A DNA stretch of 64,000 nucleotides from Delphinus delphis (lineage: Eukaryota; Chordata; Mammalia; Artiodactyla; Delphinidae), in contig NW_027192651.1 of NCBI RefSeq assembly GCF_949987515.2, positions 744,001-808,000 of the forward strand, written 5' to 3'. Shown here piece by piece: positions 23,679-37,884 of this stretch. Numbering within the stretch: position 1 is the first letter of the stretch; each line of letters starts with the position of its first letter. Below the pieces are notes generated by a model. That model had not been told where the DNA came from. It ran no database searches and saw only the letters and a program-made list of their open reading frames with translations. The translations under genes were made by a program, and so were the position numbers.

Positions 23679-25256
23679 CATTACAAGGGTCTCAACTCTC
23701 CAGGTTTAAGGTATTCTTCCTTCAGCTAAAACATGCATGTGGAACACAGAGTATGATCAACCATGTGAACGGGAGACGTGTTCAAATATTTCTCAGTTTT
23801 CCTCCCCTGGTACTCGGGTGCAACATTCCAGACGCTTTACTAACACTCTCCCGACTTGGAGAGTCAGTCCCTTTAACCTCCTGTTTGGCCCAGTTTGCAA
23901 TTTCTGCGGAAGATGAACAGGAATAGCGAGAACCAATGAGAGGCTAGCTGGAGGTGTCTGGACGGGCAAATTTAACTCTCATTTCCCACCAGGAAGAGGA
24001 ATTAACCAAAGGCTGAGCATGCCGGGCCGGAACCAGATTAGGGCCTGAAGCCATCCTGCGGTGTTGCGGCCAGGTCACAAGAAAGCGAGTTGAAGAAAGG
24101 AGCTCAGGGGCACTGTAATTCACAAACCTGCAGAGTTATAAATGACAGCTATCGTCCAAAAATAGACTGAAGTAAGGCTGCCAAGAGGACTTGAAAGCGG
24201 GGCAGAATTGCAGGAAACCGATTTCAGGAGGTAGACTGGAATTGCATTGAAAGCATAGGAAAAGAGGCAGAACGTCCACAATGATGCACTTGGCCAAAAA
24301 GGGCGTATGCGTTTTTTCCTGAATATATTCAGGAAAAAACGCATACGCCCTTTTTGGCCAACCAAGCAAGCTTGCAAAGGAAATCTGCACTACAATGAAG
24401 TCTCACTTCCCCCCGGTCAAAAGGGCCATCTGAAGAAAGTGTAAAATGCAGAAAGGCAACAGGCCATTGAGAACTGGGAGCCTTGTTATGCTGATGGGCG
24501 GGATGTAAATTGCCAACAGACACTTGGGAGAAGTGTATGGTGTTTCCTGAAACATCTAAAAAACAAAGCAACAGAGCCTAGGGCACTTCCACTTATGGTC
24601 CTATAGCTTAGAGAAATTAAAATCAAAAAGACACAGCCACCCCAAAGTTTGGAACGGCTCTGTTTACAAGAACCTCGTTTACAGTACAAGTTCAACATCG
24701 CAGAAAGTGAAAAATGGATAAAGAAGTTGTGGTATTCACTTACAAAGCAATATCACTCAGCAATGAAATCTATGTCATCAGGCCCTTAGCAGCACAATGA
24801 GTGGATTCAGGTATGATGATTCTAACTGAAATAAGTCACACAGAAAAAGAAACATCATAAGATATCAGTAATACACGGAATGGAAACTTGGCTACACAGG
24901 AACTGAATTACAGAACAGAACAGGGTCTCAAATTTAGAAAACCAACTTATGCTTGCTTAAGGGGAAAGGTGAGTTGGGGTGCTGCATAAAACCAGAGATT
25001 GAAATGAGCACAGATAAAGTTCCTTAAGCCAAATATGGAATAGACAAGAGCTACTCCTTGCTCAACGAAATGGACTCAACACCGCATATTAAACGCCTAA
25101 GAATGTACCTGACTAGTAAGTATCTTAAAACCTATGGATTGCTATGTCTCTGAAAGAGAATCAAGCATGTGTACAGGGGCATAAACGCAGCAGTGATAGG
25201 ATTGGAGAGGTTCGGTGAGCAAATGAAGACCCTTTGAAGTCATATTGCATGGTACC
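23679..25256 (+). repeat. Monomer 16, class B
   Basis: Class B with one private change (agcttagagaaat, near 24,610). Palindrome 24290-24361. Confidence 0.95.
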
Positions 25257-26835
25257 CATTCCACGGGTTTCAACTACCCAGGTTTAAGGTATTCTTCCTT
25301 CAGCTAAATCATGCATGTGGAACCTAGAGTATGATCAACCATGTGATCGGGAGACGTGTTCAAATATGTCTCAGTTTTCGTACCCTGGTACTCGGGTGCA
25401 ACATTCCAGACGCTTTACTAACACTCTCCCGACTTGGAGAGTCAGTCCCTTTAACCTCCTGTTTGGCACAGTTTGCAATTTCTGCGGAAGATGAACAGGA
25501 ATAGCGAGAACCAATGAGAGACTAGCTGGAGGTGTCTGGACGGGCAAATTTAACTCTCATTTCCCACCAGGAAGAGGAAATAACCAAAGGCTCAGCGTGC
25601 CGTGCCGGAACCAGATTAGGGCCTGAAGCCATCCTGCGGTGTTGCGGCCAGCTCAAAAGAAAGCGAGTTGAAGAAAGGAGCTCAGGGGCACTGTAATTCA
25701 CAAACCTTCAGAGTTATAAATGACAGCTATCGTCCAATAATAGACTGAAGTAAGGCTGCCAAGAGGACTTGAAAGCGGGGCAGAATTGCAGGAAACCGAT
25801 TTCAGGAGGTAGACTGGAATTGCATTGAAAGCATAGGAAAAGAGGCAGAACGTCCACAATGATGCACTTGGCCAAAAAGGGCGTATGCGTTTTTTCCTGA
25901 ATATATTCAGGAAAAAACGCATACGCCCTTTTTGGCCAACCAAGCAAGCTTGCAAAGGAAATCTGCACTACAATGAAGTCTCACTTCCCCCTGGTCAAAA
26001 GGGCCATCTGAAAAAAGTGTAAAATCCAGAAAGGCAGGACAGGCCATGGAGAACTGGGAGCCTTGTTATGCTGATGGGCGGGATGTAAATTGCCAACAAC
26101 CACTCGGGAGAAGTGTATGGTGTTTCCTGAAACATGTAAACAACAAAGCAACAGAACCTAGGGCACTTCCACTTATGGTCCTATAGCTTAGGGAAATTAA
26201 AATCAAAAAGACACAGCCACCCCAAAGTTTGGAACGTCTCTGTTTACAAGAACCTCGTTTACAGTACAAGTTCAACATCGCAGAAAGTGAAAAATGGATA
26301 AAGAACTTGTGGTATTTACTTACAAAGCAATATCACTCAGCAATGAAATCTGTGTCATCAGGCCCTTAGCAGCACAATGAGTGGATTCAGGTATGATGAT
26401 TCTAACTGAAATAAGTCACACAGAAAAAGAAACATCATAAGATATCAGTAATACACGGAATGGAAACTTGGCTACACAGGAACTGAATTACAGAACAGAA
26501 CAGGGTCTCAAATTTAGAAAACCAACTTATTCTTGCTTAAGGGTAAAGGTGAGTTGGGATGCTGCATAAAACCAGAGATTGAAATGAGCACAGATAAAGT
26601 TCCTTAAGCCAAATATGGAATAGACAAGAGCTACTCCTTGCTCAACGAAATGGACTCAACACCGCATATTAAACGCCTAAGAATGTACCTGACTAGTAAG
26701 TATCTTAAAACCTATGGATTGCTATGTCTCCGAAAGAGAATCAAGCATGTGTACAGGGGCATAAACGCAGCAGTGATAGGATTGGAGAGGTTCGTGAGCA
26801 AATGAAGACCCTTTGAAGTCATATTGCATGGTACC
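25257..26835 (+). repeat. Monomer 17, class C
   Basis: Same cttcagag and ccccctggtc variants as monomer 6. Palindrome 25868-25939. Confidence 0.95.
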
Positions 26836-28413
26836 CATTCCACGGGTTTCAACTACCCAGGTTTAAGGTTTTCTTCCTTCAGCTAAAACATGCATGTGGA
26901 ACCCAGAGTATGATCAACCATGTGATCGGGAGACGTGTTTAAATATGTCTCAGTTTTCGTACCCTGGTACTCGGGTGCAACATTCCAGACGCTTTACTAA
27001 CACTCTCCCCACTTGGAGAGTCAGTCCCTTTAACCTCCTGTTTGGCCCAGTTTGCAATTTCTGTGGAAGATGAACAGGAATAGCGAGAACCAATGAGAGC
27101 TAGCTGGAGGTGTCTGGATGGGCAAATTTAACTCTCATTTCCCACCAGGAAGAGGAATTAACCAAAGGCTCAGCATGCCGTGCCAGAACCAGATTAGGTC
27201 CTGAAGACATCCTGGGGTGTTGCGGCCAGGTCACAAGAAAGCGAGTTGAAGAAAGGAGCTCAGGGGCACTGTAATTCACAAACCTGCAGAGTTATAAATG
27301 ACAGCTATCGTCCAAAAATACACTGAAGTAAGGCTGCCAAGAGGACTTGAAAGCGGGTCAGAATTGCAGGAAACCGATTTCAGGAGGTAGACTGGAATTG
27401 CATTGAAAGCATAGGAAAAGAGGCAGAACGTCCACAATGATGCACTTGGCCAAAAAGGGCGTATGCGTTTTTTCCTGAATATATTTCAGGAAAAAACGCA
27501 TACGCACTTTTTGGCCAACCAAGCAAACTTGCAAAGGAAATCTGCACTACAATGAAGTCTCACTTCTCCCCGGTCAAAAGGGCCATCTGAAAAAAGTGTA
27601 AAATCCAGAAAGGCAACAGGCCATTGAGAACTGGGAGCCTTGTTATGCTGATGGGCGGGATGTAAATTGCCATCAGACACTTGGGAGAAGTGTATGGTGT
27701 TTCCTGAAACATCTAAAAAACAAAGCAACAGAACCTAGGGCACTTCCACTTATGGTCCTATAGCTTAGGGAAATTAAAATCAAAAAGACACAGCCACCCC
27801 AAAGTTTGGAGCGCCTCTGTTTACAAGAACCTCGTTTACCGTACAAGTTCAATACCACAGAAATTGAAAAATGGATAAAGAACTTGTGGTACTAACGTAC
27901 AATGCAGTATCACTCAGCAATGAAATCTATGTCATCAGGCCCGTAGAAGCATAATGAGTGGATTCAGGTACGATGATTCTAACTGAAATAAGTCACACAG
28001 AAAAAGAAACATCATAAGATATCAGAAATACACGGAATGTAAACTTGGCTACACAGGAACTGCATTCCAAAACAGAACAGGGTCTCAAATTTAGAAAACC
28101 AACTTATGCTTGCTTCAGGGGAAAGGTGAGTTGGGGTGCTGCATAAAACCAGAGATTGAAATGAGCACAGATAAAGTTCCTTAAGCCAAATATGGAATAG
28201 ACAAGAGCTACTCCTTGCTCAACGAAATGGACTCAAAACCCCATATTAAACGCCTAAGAATGTACCTGACTAGTAAGTATCTTAAAACCTATGGATTGCT
28301 ATGTCTCTGAAAGAGAATCAAGCATGTGTACAGGGGCATAAACGCAGCAGTGATAGGATTGGAGAGCTTCGGTGAGCAAATGAAGACCCTTTGAAGTCAT
28401 ATTGCATGGTACC
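26836..28413 (+). repeat. Monomer 18, class A (A2)
   Basis: A2 with cttcaggggaaagg, but with a tctctgaaagag..gcatgtg tail that leads into a B unit. It therefore joins features of monomers 7 and 4. Bulged palindrome 27446-27518. Confidence 0.95.
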
Positions 28414-29991
28414 CATTACAAGGGTCTCAACTCTCCAGGTTTAAGGTATTCTTCCTTCAGCTAAAACATGCATGTGGAACACAGAGTATGATCAACCATG
28501 TGAACGGGAGACGTGTTCAAATATTTCTCAGTTTTCCTCCCCTGGTACTCGGGTGCAACATTCCAGACGCTTTACTAACACTCTCCCGACTTGGAGAGTC
28601 AGTCCCTTTAACCTCCTGTTTGGCCCAGTTTGCAATTTCTGCGGAAGATGAACAGGAATAGCGAGAACCAATGAGAGGCTAGCTGGAGGTGTCTGGACGG
28701 GCAAATTTAACTCTCATTTCCCACCAGGAAGAGGAATTAACCAAAGGCTGAGCATGCCGGGCCGGAACCAGATTAGGGCCTGAAGCCATCCTGCGGTGTT
28801 GCGGCCAGGTCACAAGAAAGCGAGTTGAAGAAAGGAGCTCAGGGGCACTGTAATTCACAAACCTGCAGAGTTATAAATGACAGCTATCGTCCAAAAATAG
28901 ACTGAAGTAAGGCTGCCAAGAGGACTTGAAAGCGGGGCAGAATTGCAGGAAACCGATTTCAGGAGGTAGACTGGAATTGCATTGAAAGCATAGGAAAAGA
29001 GGCAGAACGTCCACAATGATGCACTTGGCCAAAAAGGGCGTATGCGTTTTTTCCTGAATATATTCAGGAAAAAACGCATACGCCCTTTTTGGCCAACCAA
29101 GCAAGCTTGCAAAGGAAATCTGCACTACAATGAAGTCTCACTTCCCCCCGGTCAAAAGGGCCATCTGAAGAAAGTGTAAAATGCAGAAAGGCAACAGGCC
29201 ATTGAGAACTGGGAGCCTTGTTATGCTGATGGGCGGGATGTAAATTGCCAACAGACACTTGGGAGAAGTGTATGGTGTTTCCTGAAACATCTAAAAAACA
29301 AAGCAACAGAGCCTAGGGCACTTCCACTTATGGTCCTATAGCTTAGGGAAATTAAAATCAAAAAGACACAGCCACCCCAAAGTTTGGAACGGCTCTGTTT
29401 ACAAGAACCTCGTTTACAGTACAAGTTCAACATCGCAGAAAGTGAAAAATGGATAAAGAAGTTGTGGTATTCACTTACAAAGCAATATCACTCAGCAATG
29501 AAATCTATGTCATCAGGCCCTTAGCAGCACAATGAGTGGATTCAGGTATGATGATTCTAACTGAAATAAGTCACACAGAAAAAGAAACATCATAAGATAT
29601 CAGTAATACACGGAATGGAAACTTGGCTACACAGGAACTGAATTACAGAACAGAACAGGGTCTCAAATTTAGAAAACCAACTTATGCTTGCTTAAGGGGA
29701 AAGGTGAGTTGGGGTGCTGCATAAAACCAGAGATTGAAATGAGCACAGATAAAGTTCCTTAAGCCAAATATGGAATAGACAAGAGCTACTCCTTGCTCAA
29801 CGAAATGGACTCAACACCGCATATTAAACGCCTAAGAATGTACCTGACTAGTAAGTATCTTAAAACCTATGGATTGCTATGTCTCTGAAAGAGAATCAAG
29901 CATGTGTACAGGGGCATAAACGCAGCAGTGATAGGATTGGAGAGGTTCGGTGAGCAAATGAAGACCCTTTGAAGTCATATTGCATGGTACC
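28414..29991 (+). repeat. Monomer 19, class B
   Basis: Class B without the private change of monomer 16. Palindrome 29025-29096. Confidence 0.95.
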
Positions 29992-31570
29992 CATTCCACG
30001 GGTTTCAACTACCCAGGTTTAAGGTATTCTTCCTTCAGCTAAATCATGCATGTGGAACCTAGAGTATGATCAACCATGTGATCGGGAGACGTGTTCAAAT
30101 ATGTCTCAGTTTTCGTACCCTGGTACTCGGGTGCAACATTCCAGACGCTTTACTAACACTCTCCCGACTTGGAGAGTCAGTCCCTTTAACCTCCTGTTTG
30201 GCACAGTTTGCAATTTCTGCGGAAGATGAACAGGAATAGCGAGAACCAATGAGAGACTAGCTGGAGGTGTCTGGACGGGCAAATTTAACTCTCATTTCCC
30301 ACCAGGAAGAGGAAATAACCAAAGGCTCAGCGTGCCGTGCCGGAACCAGATTAGGGCCTGAAGCCATCCTGCGGTGTTGCGGCCAGCTCAAAAGAAAGCG
30401 AGTTGAAGAAAGGAGCTCAGGGGCACTGTAATTCACAAACCTTCAGAGTTATAAATGACAGCTATCGTCCAATAATAGACTGAAGTAAGGCTGCCAAGAG
30501 GACTTGAAAGCGGGGCAGAATTGCAGGAAACCGATTTCAGGAGGTAGACTGGAATTGCATTGAAAGCATAGGAAAAGAGGCAGAACGTCCACAATGATGC
30601 ACTTGGCCAAAAAGGGCGTATGCGTTTTTTCCTGAATATATTCAGGAAAAAACGCATACGCCCTTTTTGGCCAACCAAGCAAGCTTGCAAAGGAAATCTG
30701 CACTACAATGAAGTCTCACTTCCCCCTGGTCAAAAGGGCCATCTGAAAAAAGTGTAAAATCCAGAAAGGCAGGACAGGCCATGGAGAACTGGGAGCCTTG
30801 TTATGCTGATGGGCGGGATGTAAATTGCCAACAACCACTCTGGAGAAGTGTATGGTGTTTCCTGAAACATGTAAACAACAAAGCAACAGAACCTAGGGCA
30901 CTTCCACTTATGGTCCTATAGCTTAGGGAAATTAAAATCAAAAAGACACAGCCACCCCAAAGTTTGGAACGTCTCTGTTTACAAGAACCTCGTTTACAGT
31001 ACAAGTTCAACATCGCAGAAAGTGAAAAATGGATAAAGAACTTGTGGTATTTACTTACAAAGCAATATCACTCAGCAATGAAATCTGTGTCATCAGGCCC
31101 TTAGCAGCACAATGAGTGGATTCAGGTATGATGATTCTAACTGAAATAAGTCACACAGAAAAAGAAACATCATAAGATATCAGTAATACACGGAATGGAA
31201 ACTTGGCTACACAGGAACTGAATTACAGAACAGAACAGGGTCTCAAATTTAGAAAACCAACTTATTCTTGCTTAAGGGTAAAGGTGAGTTGGGATGCTGC
31301 ATAAAACCAGAGATTGAAATGAGCACAGATAAAGTTCCTTAAGCCAAATATGGAATAGACAAGAGCTACTCCTTGCTCAACGAAATGGACTCAACACCGC
31401 ATATTAAACGCCTAAGAATGTACCTGACTAGTAAGTATCTTAAAACCTATGGATTGCTATGTCTCCGAAAGAGAATCAAGCATGTGTACAGGGGCATAAA
31501 CGCAGCAGTGATAGGATTGGAGAGGTTCGTGAGCAAATGAAGACCCTTTGAAGTCATATTGCATGGTACC
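29992..31570 (+). repeat. Monomer 20, class C
   Basis: Class C with a private ctctggag where others have ctcgggag or ctcggcag. Palindrome 30603-30674. Confidence 0.95.
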
Positions 31571-33148
31571 CATTCCACGGGTTTCAACTACCCAGGTTTA
31601 AGGTTTTCTTCCTTCAGCTAAAACATGCATGTGGAACCCAGAGTATGATCAACCATGTGATCGGGAGACGTGTTTAAATATGTCTCAGTTTTCGTACCCT
31701 GGTACTCGGGTGCAACATTCCAGACGCTTTACTAACACTCTCCCCACTTGGAGAGTCAGTCCCTTTAACCTCCTGTTTGGCCCAGTTTGCAATTTCTGTG
31801 GAAGATGAACAGGAATAGCGAGAACCAATGAGAGCTAGCTGGAGGTGTCTGGATGGGCAAATTTAACTCTCATTTCCCACCAGGAAGAGGAATTAACCAA
31901 AGGCTCAGCATGCCGTGCCAGAACCAGATTAGGTCCTGAAGACATCCTGGGGTGTTGCGGCCAGGTCACAAGAAAGCGAGTTGAAGAAAGGAGCTCAGGG
32001 GCACTGTAATTCACAAACCTGCAGAGTTATAAATGACAGCTATCGTCCAAAAATACACTGAAGTAAGGCTGCCAAGAGGACTTGAAAGCGGGTCAGAATT
32101 GCAGGAAACCGATTTCAGGAGGTAGACTGGAATTGCATTGAAAGCATAGGAAAAGAGGCAGAACGTCCACAATGATGCACTTGGCCAAAAAGGGCGTATG
32201 CGTTTTTTCCTGAATATATTTCAGGAAAAAACGCATACGCACTTTTTGGCCAACCAAGCAAACTTGCAAAGGAAATCTGCACTACAATGAAGTCTCACTT
32301 CTCCCCGGTCAAAAGGGCCATCTGAAAAAAGTGTAAAATCCAGAAAGGCAACAGGCCATTGAGAACTGGGAGCCTTGTTATGCTGATGGGCGGGATGTAA
32401 ATTGCCATCAGACACTTGGGAGAAGTGTATGGTGTTTCCTGAAACATCTAAAAAACAAAGCAACAGAACCTAGGGCACTTCCACTTATGGTCCTATAGCT
32501 TAGGGAAATTAAAATCAAAAAGACACAGCCACCCCAAAGTTTGGAGCGCCTCTGTTTACAAGAACCTCGTTTACCGTACAAGTTCAATACCACAGAAATT
32601 GAAAAATGGATAAAGAACTTGTGGTACTAACGTACAATGCAGTATCACTCAGCAATGAAATCTATGTCATCAGGCCCGTAGAAGCATAATGAGTGGATTC
32701 AGGTACGATGATTCTAACTGAAATAAGTCACACAGAAAAAGAAACATCATAAGATATCAGAAATACACGGAATGTAAACTTGGCTACACAGGAACTGCAT
32801 TCCAAAACAGAACAGGGTCTCAAATTTAGAAAACCAACTTATGCTTGCTTCAGGGGAAAGGTGAGTTGGGGTGCTGCATAAAACCAGAGATTGAAATGAG
32901 CACAGATAAAGTTCCTTAAGCCAAATATGGAATAGACAAGAGCTACTCCTTGCTCAACGAAATGGACTCAAAACCCCATATTAAACGCCTAAGAATGTAC
33001 CTGACTAGTAAGTATCTTAAAACCTATGGATTGCTATGTCTCCAAAAGAGAATCAAGCGTGTGTACAGGGGCATAAACGCAGCAGTGATAGGATTGGAGA
33101 GCTTCGGTGAGCAAATGAAGACCCTTTGAAGTCATATTGCATGGTACC
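31571..33148 (+). repeat. Monomer 21, class A (A2)
   Basis: Like monomers 7 and 9, with the tail that precedes D. It ends the second A-B-C tract. Bulged palindrome 32181-32253. Confidence 0.95.
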
Positions 33149-34726
33149 CATTACACGGGTCTCAACTCTCCAGGTTTAAGGTATTCTTCCTTCAGCTAAA
33201 ACATGCATGTGGAACACAGAGTATGATCAACCATGTGAACGGGAGACGTGTTCAAATATTTCTCAGTTTTCCTCCCCTGGTACTCGGGTGCAACATTCCA
33301 GACGCTTTACTAACACTCTCCCGACTTGGAGAGTGAGTCCGTTTAACCTCCTGTTTGGCCCAGTTTGCAATTTCTGCGGAAGATGAACAGGAATAGCGAG
33401 AACCAATGAGAGGCTAGCTGGAGGTGTCTGGACGGGCAAATTTAACTCTCATTTCCCACCGGGAAGCGGAATTAACCAAAGGCTGAGCATGCCGGGCCGG
33501 AACCAGATTAGGGCCTGAAGCCATCCTGCGGTGTTGCGGCCAGGTCACAAGAAAGCGAGTTGAAGAAAGGAGCTCAGGGGCACTGTAATTCACAAACCTG
33601 CAGAGTTATAAATGACAGCTATCGTCCAAAAATAGACTGAAGTAAGGCTGCCAAGAGGACTTGAATGCGGGTCAGAATTGCAGGAAAGCGATTTCAGGAG
33701 GTAGACTGGAATTGCATTGAAAGCATAGGAAAAGAGGCAGAACGTCCACAATGATGCACTTGGCCAAAAAGGGCGTATGCGTTTTTTCCTGAATATATTC
33801 AGGAAAAAACGCATACGCCCTTTTTGGCCAACCAAGCAAGCTTGCAAAGGAAATCTGCACTACAATGAAGTCTCACTTCCCCCGGGTCAAAAGGGCCATC
33901 TGAAGAAAGTGTAAAATGCAGAAAGGCAACAGGCCATTGAGAACTGGGAGCCTTGTTATGCTGATGGGCGGGATGTAAATTGCCAACAGACACTTGGGAG
34001 AAGTGTATGGTGTTTCCTGAAACATCTAAAAAACAAAGCAACAGAGCCTAGGGCACTTCCACTTATGGTCCTATAGCTTAGGGAAATTAAAATCCAAAAG
34101 ACACAGTCACCCCAAAGTTTGGAACAGCTCTGTTTACAAGAACCTCGTTTACAGTACAAGTTCAACATCGCAGAAAGTGAAAAATGGATAAAGAAGTTGT
34201 GGTATTCACTTACAAAGCAATATCACTCAGCAATGAAATCTATGTCATCAGGCCCTTAGCAGCACAATGAGTGGATTCAGGTATGATGATTCTAACTGAA
34301 ATAAGTCACACAGAAAAAGAAACATCATAAGATATCAGTAATACACGGAATGGAAACTTGGCTACACAGGAACTGAATTACAGAACAGAACAGGGTCTCA
34401 AATTTAGAAAACCATCTTATGCTTGCTTAAGGGGAAAGGTGAGTTTGGGTGCTGCATAAAACCAGAGATTGAAATGAGCACAGATAAAGTTCCTTAAGCC
34501 AAATATGGAATAGACAAGAGCTACTCCTTGCTCAACGAAATGGACTCAACACCGCATATTAAACGCCTAAGAATGTACCTGACTAGTAAGTATCTTAAAA
34601 CCTATGGATTGCTATGTCTCCGAAAGAGAATCAAGCATGTGTACAGGGGCATAAACGCAGCAGTGATAGGATTGGAGAGGTTCGGTGAGCAAATGAAGAC
34701 CCTTTGAAGTCATATTGCATGGTACC
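33149..34726 (+). repeat. Monomer 22, class D
   Basis: Matches monomer 10 at an offset of 18,945 bp, with a private cccgggtc (near 33,884) in place of ccccggtc. First unit of the D-E dimer tract. Palindrome 33760-33831. Confidence 0.94.
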
Positions 34727-36306
34727 CATTCCACGGGTTTCAACTACCCAGGTTTAAGGTATTCTTCCTTCAGCTAAAACATGCATGTGGAACCTAGAGT
34801 ATGATCAACCATGTGATCGGGAGACGTGTTCAAATATGTCTCAGTTTTCGTACCCTGGTACTCGGGTGCAACAATCCAGACGCTTTACTAACACTCTCCC
34901 CACTTGGAGAGTCAGTCCCTTTAACCTCCTGTTTGGCCCAGTTTGCAATTTCTGCGGAAGATGAACAGGAATAGCGAGAACCAATGAGAGGCTAGCTGGA
35001 GGTGTCTGGACGGGCAAATTTAACTCTCATTTCCCACCTGGAAGAGGAATTAACCAAAGGCTCAGCGTGCCGTGCCGGAACCAGATTAGGGCCTGAAGCC
35101 ATCCTGCGGTGTTGCGGCCAGCTCAAAAGAAAGCGAGTTGAAGAAAGGAGCTCAGGGGCACTGTAATTCACAAACCTGCAGAGTTATAAATGACAGCTAT
35201 TGTCCAAAAATATACTGAAGTAAGGCTGCCAAGAGGACTTGAAAGCGGGGCAGAATTGCAGGAAACCGATTTCAGGAGGTAGACTGCAATTGCATTGAAA
35301 GCATAGGAAAAGAGGCAGAACGTCCACAATGATGCACTTGGCCAAAAAGGGCGTATGCGTTTTTTCCTGAATATATTCAGGAAAAAACGCATACGCCCTT
35401 TTTGGCCAACCAAGCAAGCTTGCAAAGGAAATCTGCACTACAATGAAGTCTCACTTCCCCCCGGTCAAAAGGGCCATCTGAAAAAAGTGTAAAATCCAGA
35501 AAGGCAGGACAGGCCATGGAGAACTGGGAGCCTTGTTATGCTGATGGGCGGGATGTAAATTGCCAACAGACACTCAGGAGAAGTGTATGGTGTTTCCTGA
35601 AACATCTAAAAAACAAAGCAACAGAGCCTAGGGCACTTCCACTTATGGTCCTATAGCTTAGGGAAATTAAAATCAAAAAGACACAGCCACCCCAAAGTTT
35701 GGGACGCCTCCGTTTACAAGAACCTCGTTTACCGTACAAGTTCAATACCACAGAAATTGAAAAATGGATAAAGAACTTGTGGTACTAACGTACAATGCAG
35801 TATCACTCAGCAATGAAATCTATGTCATCAGGCCCGTAGAAGCATAATGAGTGGATTCAGGTACGATGATTCTAACTGAAATAAGTCACACAGAAAAAGA
35901 AACATCATAAGATATCAGAAATACACGGAATGTAAACTTGGCTACACAGGAACTGCATTCCAAAACAGAACAGGGTCTCAAATTTAGAAAACCAACTTAT
36001 GCTTGCTTCAGGGGAAAGGTGAGTTGGGGTGCTGCATAAAACCAGAGATTGAAATGAGCACAGATAAAGTTCCTTAAGCCAAATATGGAATAGACAAGAG
36101 CTACTCCTTGCTCAACGAAATGGACTCAAAACCCCATATTAAACGCCTAAGAATGTACCTGACTAGTAAGTATCTTAAAACCTATGGATTGCTATGTCTC
36201 CAAAAGAGAATCAAGCGTGTGTACAGGGGCATAAACGCAGCAGTGATAGGATTGGAGAGCTTCGGTGAGCAAATGAAGACCCTTTGAAGTCATATTGCAT
36301 GGTACC
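34727..36306 (+). repeat. Monomer 23, hybrid E/A
   Basis: E marks run to gggacgcctccg (about 35,711), then A2 marks begin (ttcaataccacag, ggtactaacg, cttcaggggaaag, gagcttcgg). The switch lies between 35,711 and 35,748. Palindrome 35338-35409, perfect, from the E side. 1,580 bp. Confidence 0.92.
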
Positions 36307-37884
36307 CATTACACGGGTCTCAACTCTCCAGGTTTAAGGTATTCTTCCTTCAGCTAAAACATGCATGTGGAACACAGAGTATGATCAACCATGTGAACGG
36401 GAGACGTGTTCAAATATTTCTCAGTTTTCCTCCCCTGGTACTCGGGTGCAACATTCCAGACGCTTTACTAACACTCTCCCGACTTGGAGAGTGAGTCCGT
36501 TTAACCTCCTGTTTGGCCCAGTTTGCAATTTCTGCGGAAGATGAACAGGAATAGCGAGAACCAATGAGAGGCTAGCTGGAGGTGTCTGGACGGGCAAATT
36601 TAACTCTCATTTCCCACCGGGAAGCGGAATTAACCAAAGGCTGAGCATGCCGGGCCGGAACCAGATTAGGGCCTGAAGCCATCCTGCGGTGTTGCGGCCA
36701 GGTCACAAGAAAGCGAGTTGAAGAAAGGAGCTCAGGGGCACTGTAATTCACAAACCTGCAGAGTTATAAATGACAGCTATCGTCCAAAAATAGACTGAAG
36801 TAAGGCTGCCAAGAGGACTTGAATGCGGGTCAGAATTGCAGGAAAGCGATTTCAGGAGGTAGACTGGAATTGCATTGAAAGCATAGGAAAAGAGGCAGAA
36901 CGTCCACAATGATGCACTTGGCCAAAAAGGGCGTATGCGTTTTTTCCTGAATATATTCAGGAAAAAACGCATACGCCCTTTTTGGCCAACCAAGCAAGCT
37001 TGCAAAGGAAATCTGCACTACAATGAAGTCTCACTTCCCCCCGGTCAAAAGGGCCATCTGAAGAAAGTGTAAAATGCAGAAAGGCAACAGGCCATTGAGA
37101 ACTGGGAGCCTTGTTATGCTGATGGGCGGGATGTAAATTGCCAACAGACACTTGGGAGAAGTGTATGGTGTTTCCTGAAACATCTAAAAAACAAAGCAAC
37201 AGAGCCTAGGGCACTTCCACTTATGGTCCTATAGCTTAGGGAAATTAAAATCCAAAAGACACAGTCACCCCAAAGTTTGGAACAGCTCTGTTTACAAGAA
37301 CCTCATTTACAGTACAAGTTCAACATCGCAGAAAGTGAAAAATGGATAAAGAAGTTGTGGTATTCACTTACAAAGCAATATCACTCAGCAATGAAATCTA
37401 TGTCATCAGGCCCTTAGCAGCACAATGAGTGGATTCAGGTATGATGATTCTAACTGAAATAAGTCACACAGAAAAAGAAACATCATAAGATATCAGTAAT
37501 ACACGGAATGGAAACTTGGCTACACAGGAACTGAATTACAGAACAGAACAGGGTCTCAAATTTAGAAAACCATCTTATGCTTGCTTAAGGGGAAAGGTGA
37601 GTTTGGGTGCTGCATAAAACCAGAGATTGAAATGAGCACAGATAAAGTTCCTTAAGCCAAATATGGAATAGACAAGAGCTACTCCTTGCTCAACGAAATG
37701 GACTCAACACCGCATATTAAACGCCTAAGAATGTACCTGACTAGTAAGTATCTTAAAACCTATGGATTGCTATGTCTCCGAAAGAGAATCAAGCATGTGT
37801 ACAGGGGCATAAACGCAGCAGTGATAGGATTGGAGAGGTTCGGTGAGCAAATGAAGACCCTTTGAAGTCATATTGCATGGTACC
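36307..37884 (+). repeat. Monomer 24, class D
   Basis: Class D with a private cctcatttac in place of cctcgtttac. Second copy of the D-E dimer, 3,158 bp after monomer 22. Palindrome 36918-36989. Confidence 0.94.

Larger units (their letters stand above)
22101..31570 (+). repeat. Higher-order repeat: second A-B-C trimer tract
   Basis: Monomers 15-20 repeat A-B-C twice with the same 4,735-bp period (starts 22101/26836, 23679/28414, 25257/29992). The tract is displaced 17,365 bp from monomers 4 onward and 22,100 bp from monomers 1 onward. Private variants (gctacaacatgc, cttcagag) favour 4-7 as the source of 15-18. Confidence 0.93.
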
